A DNA stretch of 64,000 nucleotides, from positions 1 to 64,000 of the forward strand of contig JAFOBG010000044.1 in assembly GCA_017381935.1 (NCBI GenBank), read 5' to 3'. Each line of letters opens with the position of its first letter. The first letter of the stretch is position 1. This document shows positions 47,296 through 56,512 of this stretch, piece by piece. Source of the DNA: Alistipes sp. Lineage in GTDB: Bacteria > Bacteroidota > Bacteroidia > Bacteroidales > Rikenellaceae. The translations under genes and the position numbers were made by a program. The notes under the pieces were generated by a model. It saw nothing but the letters and a program-made list of their open reading frames with translations, had not been told where the DNA came from and made no database searches.

Positions 47296-47496
47296 TTACT
47301 TTTTCTTCTGGCGATCATACTCCTCGATTAAGCTCTTGCCGAAGTTGACAGCAGATGTCTCAACTGCCTTATATGCACCAACTGCTGCACCTTCTACAGC
47401 CTTATAACCGCCAACTACTCCATTCTCAATTGCCTTGTAACCATCAACAACCGCATTCTCAATACTTGTGTAAGTCTTTACCAATTTCTCTTTCAT
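47296..47496 (-). CDS. 66-residue protein of 11-residue amphipathic repeats
   Basis: After MKEKLVKTYTSI, three 11-residue units follow: ENAVVDGYKAI, ENGVVGGYKAV, EGAAVGAYKAV, then ETSAVNFGKSL and a charged tail. Each unit has E, two small hydrophobics, G, Y-K and a hydrophobic. This pattern would form an 11/3 amphipathic helix of the kind seen in synucleins and LEA proteins, so surface binding to lipid is plausible but untested. Similar short proteins occur in other bacteria; I know of no function. The ATG at 47496 follows a promoter at 47530-47537; the longer frame to 47640 is excluded by it. Divergent from the AraC regulator. Confidence 0.75.
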   Translation of the reverse strand: MKEKLVKTYTSIENAVVDGYKAIENGVVGGYKAVEGAAVGAYKAVETSAVNFGKSLIEEYDRQKKK

Positions 47497-47529
47497 AAAT
47501 CTAATATTAAATTGTTGTTTTCTCGACTG

Positions 47530-47537
47530 CAAAGGTA
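47530..47537 (-). promoter_or_regulatory. -7 promoter element of the 66-residue gene
   Basis: Minus strand TACCTTTG, 33 nt before the ATG at 47496. Confidence 0.6.
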
Positions 47538-47625
47538 GAGGCAAAACTAAGGCTAAAAAAGGTCTATTAATCCCCTCATTTGGAACATTCGTCGCCCAAC
47601 TATTGACACTTTGTTCCAAATAGCC

Positions 47626-47633
47626 TAATTTTG
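47626..47633 (+). promoter_or_regulatory. -7 promoter element of the AraC-family gene
   Basis: TAATTTTG with TTG about 20 nt upstream (47603-47605). An unusually good Shine-Dalgarno-like AAGGAG lies just before the ATG at 47652. Confidence 0.6.
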
Positions 47634-47651
47634 TGGTCAAAAAGGAGTCTT

Positions 47652-48527
47652 ATGAGAAATATACTATCCGAAACCATTGAGCAATATATTACTCATAGCA
47701 ACAATAAGAGTCCATATATTTTGGGCTCAGATTTTGCTATTATTGACAACCCATCTTTTGACATATTGCCCAATCATCCATACAAAAATCCTCTTGTCGT
47801 AGCTATATATTGCCAGCAAGGATGTGGCAAAGGTCGTATAAATACAAATATATATAATATTGAGGCTAACAGTTTTTTCATTGTTCTTCCTGGTCAAATT
47901 ACAGAGCTAATAGATATAAGCAACGACTTTAAAGCTATATATATACTTATGACCAATGCGTTCACCAATAGTCTGGGCATAGGAAATACATTCAGTCTCA
48001 ACTCTATCATAACAGCATCTCCATACATAAAACTTGAGACAAGAGCTCAACAAGCATTGGATGGCTATATATCGATGTGTCGTAATTTGGTTGATACTCC
48101 ATCAAATCCTAATCGCCATGAGATTCTTTTGCTATTAACTCGTGCCTTCTTTTTAGGATTAGGATACTTCATGCACAACTGCGTCAAAGAAGATAAAAGA
48201 CATCAAGAGGAGCTAACAACAACTTTCATACATCTTGTTGAGCAAAACTACAAGCAACACCGAGATCTTCAATTTTATGCTGACAAGATGTCTCTCACCG
48301 CAAAGCACATATCAAAGGTCATAAAGGCTTCAAGCGGGAAAAGCGCCACTGAGTGGATAGAGAAATATGTGATTTTAGATGCTATGACACAACTCTCGTC
48401 AACCAATCGCAGTATTAAAGAGATTGCTTATAGTCTCCACTTTCCATCTCAATCATTCTTTGGCAAATACTTCAATCGTATAGTTGGTCTCTCTCCCGTA
48501 GCCTACCGCAACAAACATTTGAAGTAG
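47652..48527 (+). CDS. AraC-family transcriptional regulator
   Basis: The 291-residue protein has an N-terminal cupin-like ligand/oligomerisation domain (about 30-150, ANSFFIVLPGQITELID) and a C-terminal AraC helix-turn-helix pair (about 195-290). The latter includes ADKMSLTAKHISKVIKASSGKSATEWI and the signature IAYSLHFPSQSFFGKYFNRIVGLSP. The ligand and target are unknown; its divergent neighbour, the 66-residue gene, is a candidate target. Start ATG 47652, after promoter and Shine-Dalgarno-like AAGGAG. Confidence 0.88.
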   Translation: MRNILSETIEQYITHSNNKSPYILGSDFAIIDNPSFDILPNHPYKNPLVVAIYCQQGCGKGRINTNIYNIEANSFFIVLPGQITELIDISNDFKAIYILMTNAFTNSLGIGNTFSLNSIITASPYIKLETRAQQALDGYISMCRNLVDTPSNPNRHEILLLLTRAFFLGLGYFMHNCVKEDKRHQEELTTTFIHLVEQNYKQHRDLQFYADKMSLTAKHISKVIKASSGKSATEWIEKYVILDAMTQLSSTNRSIKEIAYSLHFPSQSFFGKYFNRIVGLSPVAYRNKHLK

Positions 48528-48533
48528 ATATCA

Positions 48534-48572
48534 CAAATAGAGGGCAGCACTTTTCGTACTGCCCTCTATTTG
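48534..48572. terminator. Bidirectional terminator between the AraC gene and the TPR gene
   Basis: A 17-bp stem (48534-48550 with 48556-48572, one C-A mismatch) around a TTTTC loop; serves both convergent genes. Confidence 0.8.
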
Positions 48573-48604
48573 TCTATAAAATGGCACAAAGGCCATATCG
48601 GATA

Positions 48605-49942
48605 TTAGTTCTTCAGTTTCTTATAGATCTCGTTGTACTTATTGTACTTATCCATAATACCCTCCTCATCACGGAGCATGAAGCATACCTCCTTAAGAAT
48701 CTGAGCGCAATCTACATTATCAGGTTTAAGCTCATGAGCCTTCTCAAGGAAAGGAATAGACTGCAAATAGATTGCACGAACCTTCTTACGCTCTGCCATA
48801 TACTCCTCTGTACTTGTAAAGCTATCAAGCTTCTCATTAAAGAGACGATTCTCATTCTCACCCTTCTCTACATAGAAGTAACCAATATAGAAGTTAGTAT
48901 CATAGTCATTTGGCTTAAGCTCGTCAATCTTCTTAAATGATGCGATACACTCATCATAATTCTTAAGTTTGTAGAATACACGGCCACGACCAAACCAAAG
49001 GTCAGGATTATCAGGAGTCTCAGCAAGGAACTTATCAATCATAGTAACGAGCTCTGCTGGATCGCCAATACCCTCCTCTGCAGTATAGAGAGACATCAAA
49101 CCATCAAGGATACGCTCATTCTTAGGGAACTTCTCAATACCCTCAAGAAGAATATTCTTAGCCTTTACAAGATTCTCCTTATCATCCGCACGCTGACCAT
49201 AGTAGCAGTGGAAAAGGTAGTAGTAAAGGTTACCTGTCTCATCTACATAACCAAGCTCACGAGCCTTATCAAGATACTTTTCACCATCAATGAAGTACTG
49301 CTTATTATCAGCACCCAAGAAAGCCGCCATCTGACCTGCGAAGAAGTAGTACTTAGGATCTACCTGAGAGTAGATTTTGCTCTCCTGCAACTTTGCAGCC
49401 TTTACAAAAGAATCGATAGCAACCTCATAGTCAGGAATAGCAGTACTAACCTCACCAAGCTGTGAGTAGTAGTTGATAGCAATATCAAGAACTGGCTTAA
49501 CTTTAGGCTCAACCTTTGGATCTAACTCCAATGCCTTAGCTGCAGCCTCAACAATAACATCAAACAAGCCCTCTTTAATCTCACGCTCCTGCTGCCATGC
49601 GATTACTCGGTTATTCTCCATATAAACCTTTACCCATGGATATACCCAAATCTGACGATTCTGAGCATCTGCAGTAGTCTCTTCAGGCTCTCCCATTGTA
49701 TAACGCAAGAATGTTGCATCAAGAGATGTTGAAAGAGCTTTTGTTGGCTCCATAAGAGCATCTGTATAAACCTTTGCACGGTTTAACCATGTTGCAGACT
49801 TTACAGCTTTCTTTGCATTAGCTACATCTGCATCACTCTTACTAAGTTTAGCAAGTGTTGCCTCCTCATTAATTTTCTGTGCAGTAACGGTTGGTACAAC
49901 TAATACCAAAGCAGCCGCTACCATCAAGATAATTTTTTTCAT
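48605..49942 (-). CDS. Secreted tetratricopeptide-repeat protein
   Basis: The 445-residue protein has a signal peptide (about 1-21, ending VTA-QK), then several TPR-like helical pairs, clearest at about 315-385 (DNPDLWFGRGRVFYKLKNYD, NDYDTNFYIGYFYVEKGENE) and 395-420. There is no lipobox, so it should be periplasmic. The role is probably protein-protein contact; no partner is known. It follows gyrA by 17 nt with no promoter between, an arrangement I recall from other Bacteroidales. Confidence 0.85.
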   Translation of the reverse strand: MKKIILMVAAALVLVVPTVTAQKINEEATLAKLSKSDADVANAKKAVKSATWLNRAKVYTDALMEPTKALSTSLDATFLRYTMGEPEETTADAQNRQIWVYPWVKVYMENNRVIAWQQEREIKEGLFDVIVEAAAKALELDPKVEPKVKPVLDIAINYYSQLGEVSTAIPDYEVAIDSFVKAAKLQESKIYSQVDPKYYFFAGQMAAFLGADNKQYFIDGEKYLDKARELGYVDETGNLYYYLFHCYYGQRADDKENLVKAKNILLEGIEKFPKNERILDGLMSLYTAEEGIGDPAELVTMIDKFLAETPDNPDLWFGRGRVFYKLKNYDECIASFKKIDELKPNDYDTNFYIGYFYVEKGENENRLFNEKLDSFTSTEEYMAERKKVRAIYLQSIPFLEKAHELKPDNVDCAQILKEVCFMLRDEEGIMDKYNKYNEIYKKLKN

Positions 49943-49959
49943 AATATTAAAAATTGGTT

Positions 49960-52521
49960 TTAATTGTTATTATTCTCATTCTCTGCAACCTCAACCGCTG
50001 AAGTATCTACAGAATCAACTGTCTCGACAGTTTCAATAGTTTCAGTCTCGTCTTCGCTCTTTGGAACAACCATAACTGATGCTATAGAGTCGCCATCACG
50101 CAAATTAATAATCTTAACGCCCTGAGTTGCACGACCGGCAAGACGTATCTGGTCAATAGATGTACGGATAGTAAGGCCAGAACGGTTAATAATCATCAAA
50201 TCATTCTGATCTGTTACAGCCTGAATAGATATCAGTGCACCCGTCTTATCTGTAATATTAATGGTCTTAACACCCTTACCACCACGATTGGTTACACGAT
50301 ACTCATCAAGATTTGTTCGCTTACCAAAACCGTTCTCAGAAAGAACAAGTACATCCTGCAATGAATCAGGCTCGATACATATCATACCTACAGCCTCATT
50401 GCCATCCTCAAGTGCAATACCACGAACACCCATACTTGTACGACCTACAGGACGAACTATCTCCTCGTTGAAACGGATAGCCTTACCCTCTCGAGATGCT
50501 ATAAGAACCTCAGCCTTACCACTTGTCAACTTAGCATCAATAAGTTGGTCTCCCTCACGGATAACAATCGCATTAACACCGTTTGTACGAGGGCGAGAAT
50601 AAGCCTCAAGCTTGGTTTTCTTAATTGTACCATCCTTAGTACACATAATGATATAGTTATTCTCTACATACTCTGTGTCATTGAGACGCTTACAATTAAT
50701 ATAGGCACGAACTTTATCATCCGGCTCAATCTGAATTACATTCTGAATAGCACGGCCCTTTGAAGAACGTGTTCCCTCTGGTATATCATATACCTTCAAC
50801 CAATAGCAACGTCCCTTCTCGGTAAAGAAGAGCATTGTATTATGCATTGAAGCCACATAGATATGCTCGATAAAGTCCTCATCACGAGTTGCACTACCCT
50901 TTGCGCCTACGCCACCACGATTCTGAGTGCGGTACTCAGAGAGTGAAGTACGCTTGATGTAACCGAGATGAGAGATTGTAATAACCATATCCTCATCGGC
51001 ATAGAAATCCTCAGGATTAAACTCCTCTGAAGAGTAAACTATCTCAGAACGACGCTCATCGGCATAGTTCTCACGAACCTCAATAAGTTCCTCCTTTACA
51101 ATTTGAAGCTGACGCTCTACACTACCCAAAATATCTGTATAGTCGGCAATATTTGCCTCCAATTGATCACGCTCTGCTGTCAATTTGCCATGCTCAAGGC
51201 CGGTAAGAGCACGAAGACGCATCTCAACAATTGCCGATGCTTGAATATCACTAAGCGAGAAACGCTCCATCAATGCCTGACGAGCATCCTCAGGAGTCTT
51301 TTGAGCACGAATAGTATGGATAACATCATCAATATTATCCTGCGCAATAAGTAATCCCAGAACAATATGGAGTCTATCCTGAGCCACCTTTAAATCGTGC
51401 TGTGTGCGACGTACAACAACTTGATGACGATGATCAACAAAATGAGCGATAAGCTGCTTGAGATTCAAAAGTTCCGGACGACCATTAACAAGTGCAATAT
51501 TATTTACAGCAAATGAAGACTGAAGTGCGGTATGCTTAAAGAGCATATTTACAACAACATTTGCCACTGCATCCTGCTTAAGGTGTACAACAAGACGAAT
51601 ACCATCACGGTCTGATGACTCATCGTTTACGTCAGCAATACCCTCAATCTTTCCATCTTTAATAAGTTTACCGATATTCTCACACAATTCATCTTTACGA
51701 ACCATATAAGGCATCTCAGTAAACACAATCTGTTGACGATTGTTCTTGGTTGTCTCAATCTCGTACTTAGCACGAATAATTACACGACCACGACCTGTGA
51801 GCAACGCCTCCTTAATACCGGCATAACCATAGAGAATACCTCCTGTTGGGAAATCAGGACCCTTAACGAAATGGAGCAACTCCTCACACTCACAATCAGG
51901 ATTGTCAATATAAGCGCAACAAGCATCAATAACCTCTCCCAAATTATGAGGGGCCATGTTTGTAGCCATACCTACAGCAATACCACTCGCTCCATTTACA
52001 AGCAACAACGGAATTTTTGTAGGCAGGACTGTTGGCTCCAACTCCTCACCATCAAAATTTGGAGTCCAATCAATAGTCTGCTTGTCAATATCAGCCATAA
52101 CCTCAGCAGATATCTTCTGCAGGCGAGCCTCTGTATAACGCATTGCAGCCGGAGAGTCTCCATCCATAGATCCGAAGTTACCCTGGCCATCAACAAGTGG
52201 ATAACGCATAGCCCACTCTTGAGCCATACGACACATAGCATCGTAAACTGACGAATCACCGTGTGGGTGGAACTTACCCAACACATCTCCGACAATACGT
52301 GCCGACTTACGAGTTTCCTTATCATGATAGAGGTGGAGGTGCTCACTCATATCAAACAAAATTCGACGATGAACAGGCTTAAGACCATCTCTTACATCTG
52401 GCAAGGCTCGTGAAACAATTACCGACATCGAATAATTGATGTAGGCGGTTTTCATCTGCTCCTCGATATTCACTCTATCGATTCTGCCGACTAAACCTTT
52501 TGACATTTCTTCCAATTCCAT
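49960..52521 (-). CDS. gyrA: DNA gyrase subunit A
   Basis: The 853-residue subunit cuts and rejoins DNA during supercoiling. It has the winged-helix region with [10 protein letters not shown], the catalytic tyrosine in AAMRYTEAR, a coiled-coil tower and a six-bladed C-terminal domain with the GyrA box-like segment NRGGKGVKT. The quinolone-resistance positions equivalent to E. coli Ser83 and Asp87 are Ser and Asp, so no classical resistance change is present. The acidic tail (about 825-853) is rich in Glu, Val and Thr and ends in Asn residues. Alternative start at Met6. First gene of the operon with the TPR gene. Confidence 0.97.
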   Translation of the reverse strand: MELEEMSKGLVGRIDRVNIEEQMKTAYINYSMSVIVSRALPDVRDGLKPVHRRILFDMSEHLHLYHDKETRKSARIVGDVLGKFHPHGDSSVYDAMCRMAQEWAMRYPLVDGQGNFGSMDGDSPAAMRYTEARLQKISAEVMADIDKQTIDWTPNFDGEELEPTVLPTKIPLLLVNGASGIAVGMATNMAPHNLGEVIDACCAYIDNPDCECEELLHFVKGPDFPTGGILYGYAGIKEALLTGRGRVIIRAKYEIETTKNNRQQIVFTEMPYMVRKDELCENIGKLIKDGKIEGIADVNDESSDRDGIRLVVHLKQDAVANVVVNMLFKHTALQSSFAVNNIALVNGRPELLNLKQLIAHFVDHRHQVVVRRTQHDLKVAQDRLHIVLGLLIAQDNIDDVIHTIRAQKTPEDARQALMERFSLSDIQASAIVEMRLRALTGLEHGKLTAERDQLEANIADYTDILGSVERQLQIVKEELIEVRENYADERRSEIVYSSEEFNPEDFYADEDMVITISHLGYIKRTSLSEYRTQNRGGVGAKGSATRDEDFIEHIYVASMHNTMLFFTEKGRCYWLKVYDIPEGTRSSKGRAIQNVIQIEPDDKVRAYINCKRLNDTEYVENNYIIMCTKDGTIKKTKLEAYSRPRTNGVNAIVIREGDQLIDAKLTSGKAEVLIASREGKAIRFNEEIVRPVGRTSMGVRGIALEDGNEAVGMICIEPDSLQDVLVLSENGFGKRTNLDEYRVTNRGGKGVKTINITDKTGALISIQAVTDQNDLMIINRSGLTIRTSIDQIRLAGRATQGVKIINLRDGDSIASVMVVPKSEDETETIETVETVDSVDTSAVEVAENENNNN

Positions 52522-52560
52522 AATATAAGTTTAAATTCTTACTTTCTTAAATTACACGCG

Positions 52561-52568
52561 CAAAAATA
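52561..52568 (-). promoter_or_regulatory. -7 promoter element of gyrA-TPR
   Basis: Minus strand TATTTTTG with TTG about 20 nt upstream; 39 nt before the ATG at 52521. Confidence 0.6.
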
Positions 52569-52685
52569 GCGATTATTTTCGATTTTAACAACTTTAACCG
52601 CAAATTTTAGATAATTTCCAAAGACAAAACGTATCGAATTCCAATTTATTGCCCTTTTTTAGGCGTTTTAAGAGACTTTAACCCT

Positions 52686-54596
52686 CTACCTCGACACCCT
52701 GTCTGCATTTAAGGTAATATTTCCAGAGTCCAAAACTCGTATTACGCCTATTTCCAACAACTCTTGAACAGCTGCTACAATCTGCTCTTTTGTCGAAGGG
52801 ATACAGCGAGAGAGTTCCCTAACGGTGCAATCGCCATTACAATTCAAGAAGTTTACCACCTGCTCGGATGGTGTATAGTTTTTAAGACGTCGTTTATTCT
52901 CTAAGCACACGTCGCAACTTCCACATGGTTGCGCCGTCATATCACCAAAATAGTTCTCAAGAATAACACTGCGACAACTCTTCTCGTTATCAGCATATTG
53001 AATCATTCTGTTAAACCTATCAAGCATCTGATCCCTACGACAGTTATAAGTCTGAGGAGAGATGTATATATTGGCAGTCGGTAGTCGCTCCTCATTCATA
53101 TAAATCATAGGAGAACTATTAGCCGGAATATAGCGAATAATATGTCTGCGCCATAAGTCTTTTAGAACATCGTGCACCTCTAATTTAGACGCTCCACACA
53201 ATAGAGCTATATCCTGTTCATCAATTGCTCTAAACTCTGTAAACAATCCATTATACTTACGCAACATCTGCCTTACAACCCTATCTGCAAGAGGTGTCAT
53301 CTCATATCTATACAGTTCATCTCTGCTTACACAGAATATAACTCTTGCAGGATTATCGCTCTCCTCAACATAGGTCATATATTCATTATATTCAAGCAGC
53401 TCTATAACCTCCAAAACATCTGTGTAATAGCAAGATTCCTTAGCACAAAATTCCTGAAGATTAAATACATACGAAGAGCCCTTACCATCACCTATTGCTA
53501 TCATAAGGTAAGAGCAAATCTTCTCATACATATTTTTAATTCTTTCCAAAGGCGGAAATGAGCGTTCTATACGACTCTCAAGTCTAGTATAGTCCTTATC
53601 TTGAACTAAAAGAACTGCAAAACTCCGCTTACCATCTCGACCGGCACGTCCAGCCTCTTGATAGTAGCTTTCCATCGAATCGCTCATTGTATAGTGTATC
53701 ACAAATCGAACATCCGGTTTATCAATACCCATACCGAATGCATTTGTAGCAACCATCACTCTGACCTTCCCACTAACCCACTCATCTTGGCGAATAGAAC
53801 GCTCCTCTCCAGGTAATCCTGCATGATAATAGGATGCGCTTATACCCTGTTCTAACAAATGGGCACACACAAGTTCCGCAGTCTCTCTTTTACGTGTATA
53901 GATAATACCCGAACCAGGCACACTATCAAGGATATTGATAATCTGCTCATTTTTATCAACCACCTTTCTTACAACATAACTAAGGTTAGGTCGAGAGAAT
54001 GAGCTACGAAGGACAACCTTTGATTTAAAGTCCAAATGGCGCATTATATCTTGAGCAACCTCTTCTGTAGCTGATGCTGTCAAAGCCAAAATGGGCACAT
54101 CAGGAATAAGAGCTCGCAACTGAGCAATTCGCAAGTAAGATGGCCTAAAATCATATCCCCACTGCGATATACAATGTGCTTCATCAACAGCAATCAACGC
54201 CACATTCATCTTCTGAACTCGCAATCGAAACAATTCTGAGCCAAGACGTTCCGGAGCAATATATAAAAATTTAACGTCTCCATATACGCAATTATCAAGA
54301 GCTATATCTATTTTACGTCTTGAAACGCCCGAATGTATAGCAACTGCCGAAATACCTCTCTCTTTTAGGCGATCAATCTGATCTTTCATCAAAGCAATCA
54401 ATGGTGTTATAACTATACACACACCATCTGATGCCATTGTTGGAAGTTGGTAAGTAAGAGATTTACCACCTCCTGTAGGCATAAGTGCAAGAGTATCATG
54501 ACCCGAGAGAACAGATGAGATAATCTCATATTGCATCTCTCGGAAACCATCATAGCCCCAATATTGCTTTAGTATGGAGAGTAAACGCTCTTTCAT
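52686..54596 (-). CDS. recQ: ATP-dependent DNA helicase RecQ
   Basis: The 636-residue helicase has Walker A MPTGGGKSLTYQLP, DEAH motif AVDEAHCISQWGYDFRPSY, motif VI QEAGRAGRDG, and the RecQ zinc-binding region with CRSVILENYFGD...CGSCDVC, plus a winged helix. The HRDC domain found at the C-terminus of E. coli RecQ is not evident. It acts in recombination and replication-fork repair. The upstream -7 candidate has one mismatch (TAATTTAG on the minus strand). No terminator of note follows. Divergent from the acetyltransferase-ruvA operon. Confidence 0.95.
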   Translation of the reverse strand: MKERLLSILKQYWGYDGFREMQYEIISSVLSGHDTLALMPTGGGKSLTYQLPTMASDGVCIVITPLIALMKDQIDRLKERGISAVAIHSGVSRRKIDIALDNCVYGDVKFLYIAPERLGSELFRLRVQKMNVALIAVDEAHCISQWGYDFRPSYLRIAQLRALIPDVPILALTASATEEVAQDIMRHLDFKSKVVLRSSFSRPNLSYVVRKVVDKNEQIINILDSVPGSGIIYTRKRETAELVCAHLLEQGISASYYHAGLPGEERSIRQDEWVSGKVRVMVATNAFGMGIDKPDVRFVIHYTMSDSMESYYQEAGRAGRDGKRSFAVLLVQDKDYTRLESRIERSFPPLERIKNMYEKICSYLMIAIGDGKGSSYVFNLQEFCAKESCYYTDVLEVIELLEYNEYMTYVEESDNPARVIFCVSRDELYRYEMTPLADRVVRQMLRKYNGLFTEFRAIDEQDIALLCGASKLEVHDVLKDLWRRHIIRYIPANSSPMIYMNEERLPTANIYISPQTYNCRRDQMLDRFNRMIQYADNEKSCRSVILENYFGDMTAQPCGSCDVCLENKRRLKNYTPSEQVVNFLNCNGDCTVRELSRCIPSTKEQIVAAVQELLEIGVIRVLDSGNITLNADRVSR

Positions 54597-54651
54597 AGGT
54601 CGCTAAATTACACTTTTTTTCTTTTACTTACGATTTTTTCAATGAAAATCG

Positions 54652-54659
54652 TATCTTTG
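54652..54659 (+). promoter_or_regulatory. -7 promoter element of the acetyltransferase-ruvA operon
   Basis: TATCTTTG, 24 nt before the ATG at 54684. Confidence 0.7.
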
Positions 54660-54683
54660 TAGGTTGAAAAATGTTAAAATTGC

Positions 54684-55238
54684 ATGAAGAGCGAATTTCA
54701 AAAAATGATGGATGGAGAGTTGTACAACTTCCACGATCCGGAGGTAAATGCAGCTTTTGGGCGTAGCAAAGAGATACTTGTACGTCTAAACTCTATGACT
54801 CGTCGCAACCCTGAGTTCCCAAAAGTTCTGCGTGAGCTTATTCCAGACATGCCTGATAGTTCAACTATCTCTGTCCCTTTTTATTGTGATGTAGGCTTTC
54901 GTATAAAGGTTGGAGAACACTCTTTTATAAATAAAAACTGTACATTTCTTGATTCAGGAGGCATTACAATAGGTAGTTACACCAAAATTGGTCCAAACTG
55001 CGGTTTTTACACTCCACAACACCCTACTAACTATTTAGAACGTCGTAAGCCTATCGAGACAGGTATGCCTATAAAAATCGGCGATGATTGTTGGATTGGA
55101 GGAGGCGTTACCATTTGTCCTGGAGTTACTATTGGCGACCGTTGTATCATTGCAGCAGGCAGTGTTGTAATAAAAGATATTCCGGATGACTCTCTAGCCG
55201 CCGGGAACCCTGCAGTAGTAAAAAAAAAGTTATTATAG
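54684..55238 (+). CDS. Maltose/galactoside O-acetyltransferase type enzyme
   Basis: The 184-residue protein has an N-terminal Maa helical domain (DGELYNFHDPEVNAAFGRSK) and a left-handed beta-helix of hexapeptide repeats (GGITIGSYTKIGPNCGFYTPQHP with the catalytic histidine; GGGVTICPGVTIGDRCIIAAGSVV), ending AAGNPAVVKKKLL. It transfers acetyl from acetyl-CoA to a sugar; the natural acceptor is unknown. It is 16 nt before ruvA and shares its transcript. Confidence 0.9.
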   Translation: MKSEFQKMMDGELYNFHDPEVNAAFGRSKEILVRLNSMTRRNPEFPKVLRELIPDMPDSSTISVPFYCDVGFRIKVGEHSFINKNCTFLDSGGITIGSYTKIGPNCGFYTPQHPTNYLERRKPIETGMPIKIGDDCWIGGGVTICPGVTIGDRCIIAAGSVVIKDIPDDSLAAGNPAVVKKKLL

Positions 55239-55254
55239 AGTTACTTAGATAATT

Positions 55255-55845
55255 ATGTACGAATATATTACAGGAAAACTTACAGAGATTGCGCCCGCTT
55301 ACGTCATAGTAGAGGCCGGCGGTATTGGCTACTTTATAAATATATCTCTACAGACATATTCCGAGATAGAAAACAATGACAATGTTACACTCTATCTTCA
55401 CTACATTGTCCGTGAGGATGCTCAAATTTTATACGGATTTGCAACAAAGGCAGAGCGTGAACTATTCAGACTCCTTATCGGAGTTTCGGGAGTAGGTGGA
55501 AATACAGCGCGAATGATTCAATCTACATATTCTACCTCTGAGTTGCAAAATATCATCGGAACTGGAAATGCTGTATTGCTAAAAAATGTAAAAGGATTAG
55601 GCCTTAAGACTGCACAAAAAATCATTGTAGAATTAAGCGGCAAGATGGTTGAGTTAAAAAGCGGAGACAAAGACATTAAAAACGCTACAGCCATTGACAA
55701 TGAAGCATTTGGAGAGGCATTATCAGCTTTAGTAATGCTCGGCTTTCAGAAGAGTGCATCAGAAAAAGTCCTCAAAAAGCTATTCAAAGAGAATGCTGAT
55801 ATGCGTGTAGAAGAGGCCATTCGTCTTGCTTTAAAACAATTATAG
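55255..55845 (+). CDS. ruvA: Holliday junction DNA helicase subunit RuvA
   Basis: The 196-residue protein starts MYEYITGKLTEIAPAYVIVEAGGIGYFINI, the RuvA OB-fold, with helix-hairpin-helix motifs (LLIGVSGVGGNTARMIQ, VKGLGLKTAQKIIVEL) and the C-terminal RuvB-binding domain (ALSALVMLGFQKSASEKVL). It binds four-way junctions as a tetramer and directs RuvB. Co-transcribed with the acetyltransferase gene; ruvB is not in the window. Confidence 0.96.
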   Translation: MYEYITGKLTEIAPAYVIVEAGGIGYFINISLQTYSEIENNDNVTLYLHYIVREDAQILYGFATKAERELFRLLIGVSGVGGNTARMIQSTYSTSELQNIIGTGNAVLLKNVKGLGLKTAQKIIVELSGKMVELKSGDKDIKNATAIDNEAFGEALSALVMLGFQKSASEKVLKKLFKENADMRVEEAIRLALKQL

Positions 55846-55880
55846 CGAAAGTTTTAATTTGCAATTCGAGTAATATTTTA

Positions 55881-55888
55881 TATCTTTG
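55881..55888 (+). promoter_or_regulatory. -7 promoter element of the FKBP-like lipoprotein pair
   Basis: TATCTTTG with TTG about 19 nt upstream (55859-55861), just before the two lipoprotein genes. Confidence 0.7.
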
Positions 55889-55896
55889 CACGTTAT

Positions 55897-56508
55897 ATGG
55901 CTATGAAACGACTATTATATAGTATAATATTAGTTACAACCGTACTTGTATGCAGTTGTAACAATGATGAGGATTTATTGACAAAGCAGAAAGATAACAT
56001 TGTCAAATATCTAACCTCATCTCGTCGTATGGTTGCAGAGGAGGAAGTTGGCTCTACCATCGCAGAGAACCCTCCATTCTACACTGCCTTTGGACAATCT
56101 ACATATCGTCATATAACTAATTACTACGAAGCAGATCGTAATGATTGGAGTGAGATTACACCCAACAGTTCTATAGACATACGTTTCAATGCCTATATTT
56201 TCTCCGGTTCTGAGCCAAGTAACAGAGATGTATATTGGTCCAATATTCAAGAGACGATAAATGCATTGGAGTCTGCAAACAATCACACCTACGACAAATT
56301 GGAGTGGTCTGCAGCACCATTAACTTTAAATTTAGGTCGAGGAGAGATTCTTGAGGGCTTAGAGACTGCATTGATAGGCTGCAGAGATCAAGACTCTGTC
56401 CAGATATATATGACCTCTAAAATGGCATACGGAAAACAATATATCGGCTCTGTGCCTAAAAATAGTTCTGTTGCATGGTATATTAAGATTTTGAATGTAA
56501 ACAAATAG
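55897..56508 (+). CDS. FKBP-like lipoprotein 1
   Basis: The 203-residue protein has lipobox LVCSC within a signal of about 20 residues, so it should be lipid-anchored in the cell envelope. The C-terminal half shows the FKBP peptidyl-prolyl isomerase pattern: GEILEGLETALIGCRDQDSVQIYMTS, AYG, then VPKNSSVAWYIKILNV. Several active-site aromatics usual in FKBPs are not obvious, so it may be a non-catalytic binding version. The start is ATG 55897, or 55903 if the short leader matters. The second lipoprotein follows after 4 nt. Confidence 0.7.
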   Translation: MAMKRLLYSIILVTTVLVCSCNNDEDLLTKQKDNIVKYLTSSRRMVAEEEVGSTIAENPPFYTAFGQSTYRHITNYYEADRNDWSEITPNSSIDIRFNAYIFSGSEPSNRDVYWSNIQETINALESANNHTYDKLEWSAAPLTLNLGRGEILEGLETALIGCRDQDSVQIYMTSKMAYGKQYIGSVPKNSSVAWYIKILNVNK

Positions 56509-56512
56509 AAAT

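Noticed and set aside
52100..52500. Quinolone-resistance change in GyrA
   Set aside because: The positions equivalent to E. coli Ser83 and Asp87 are the sensitive residues Ser and Asp.
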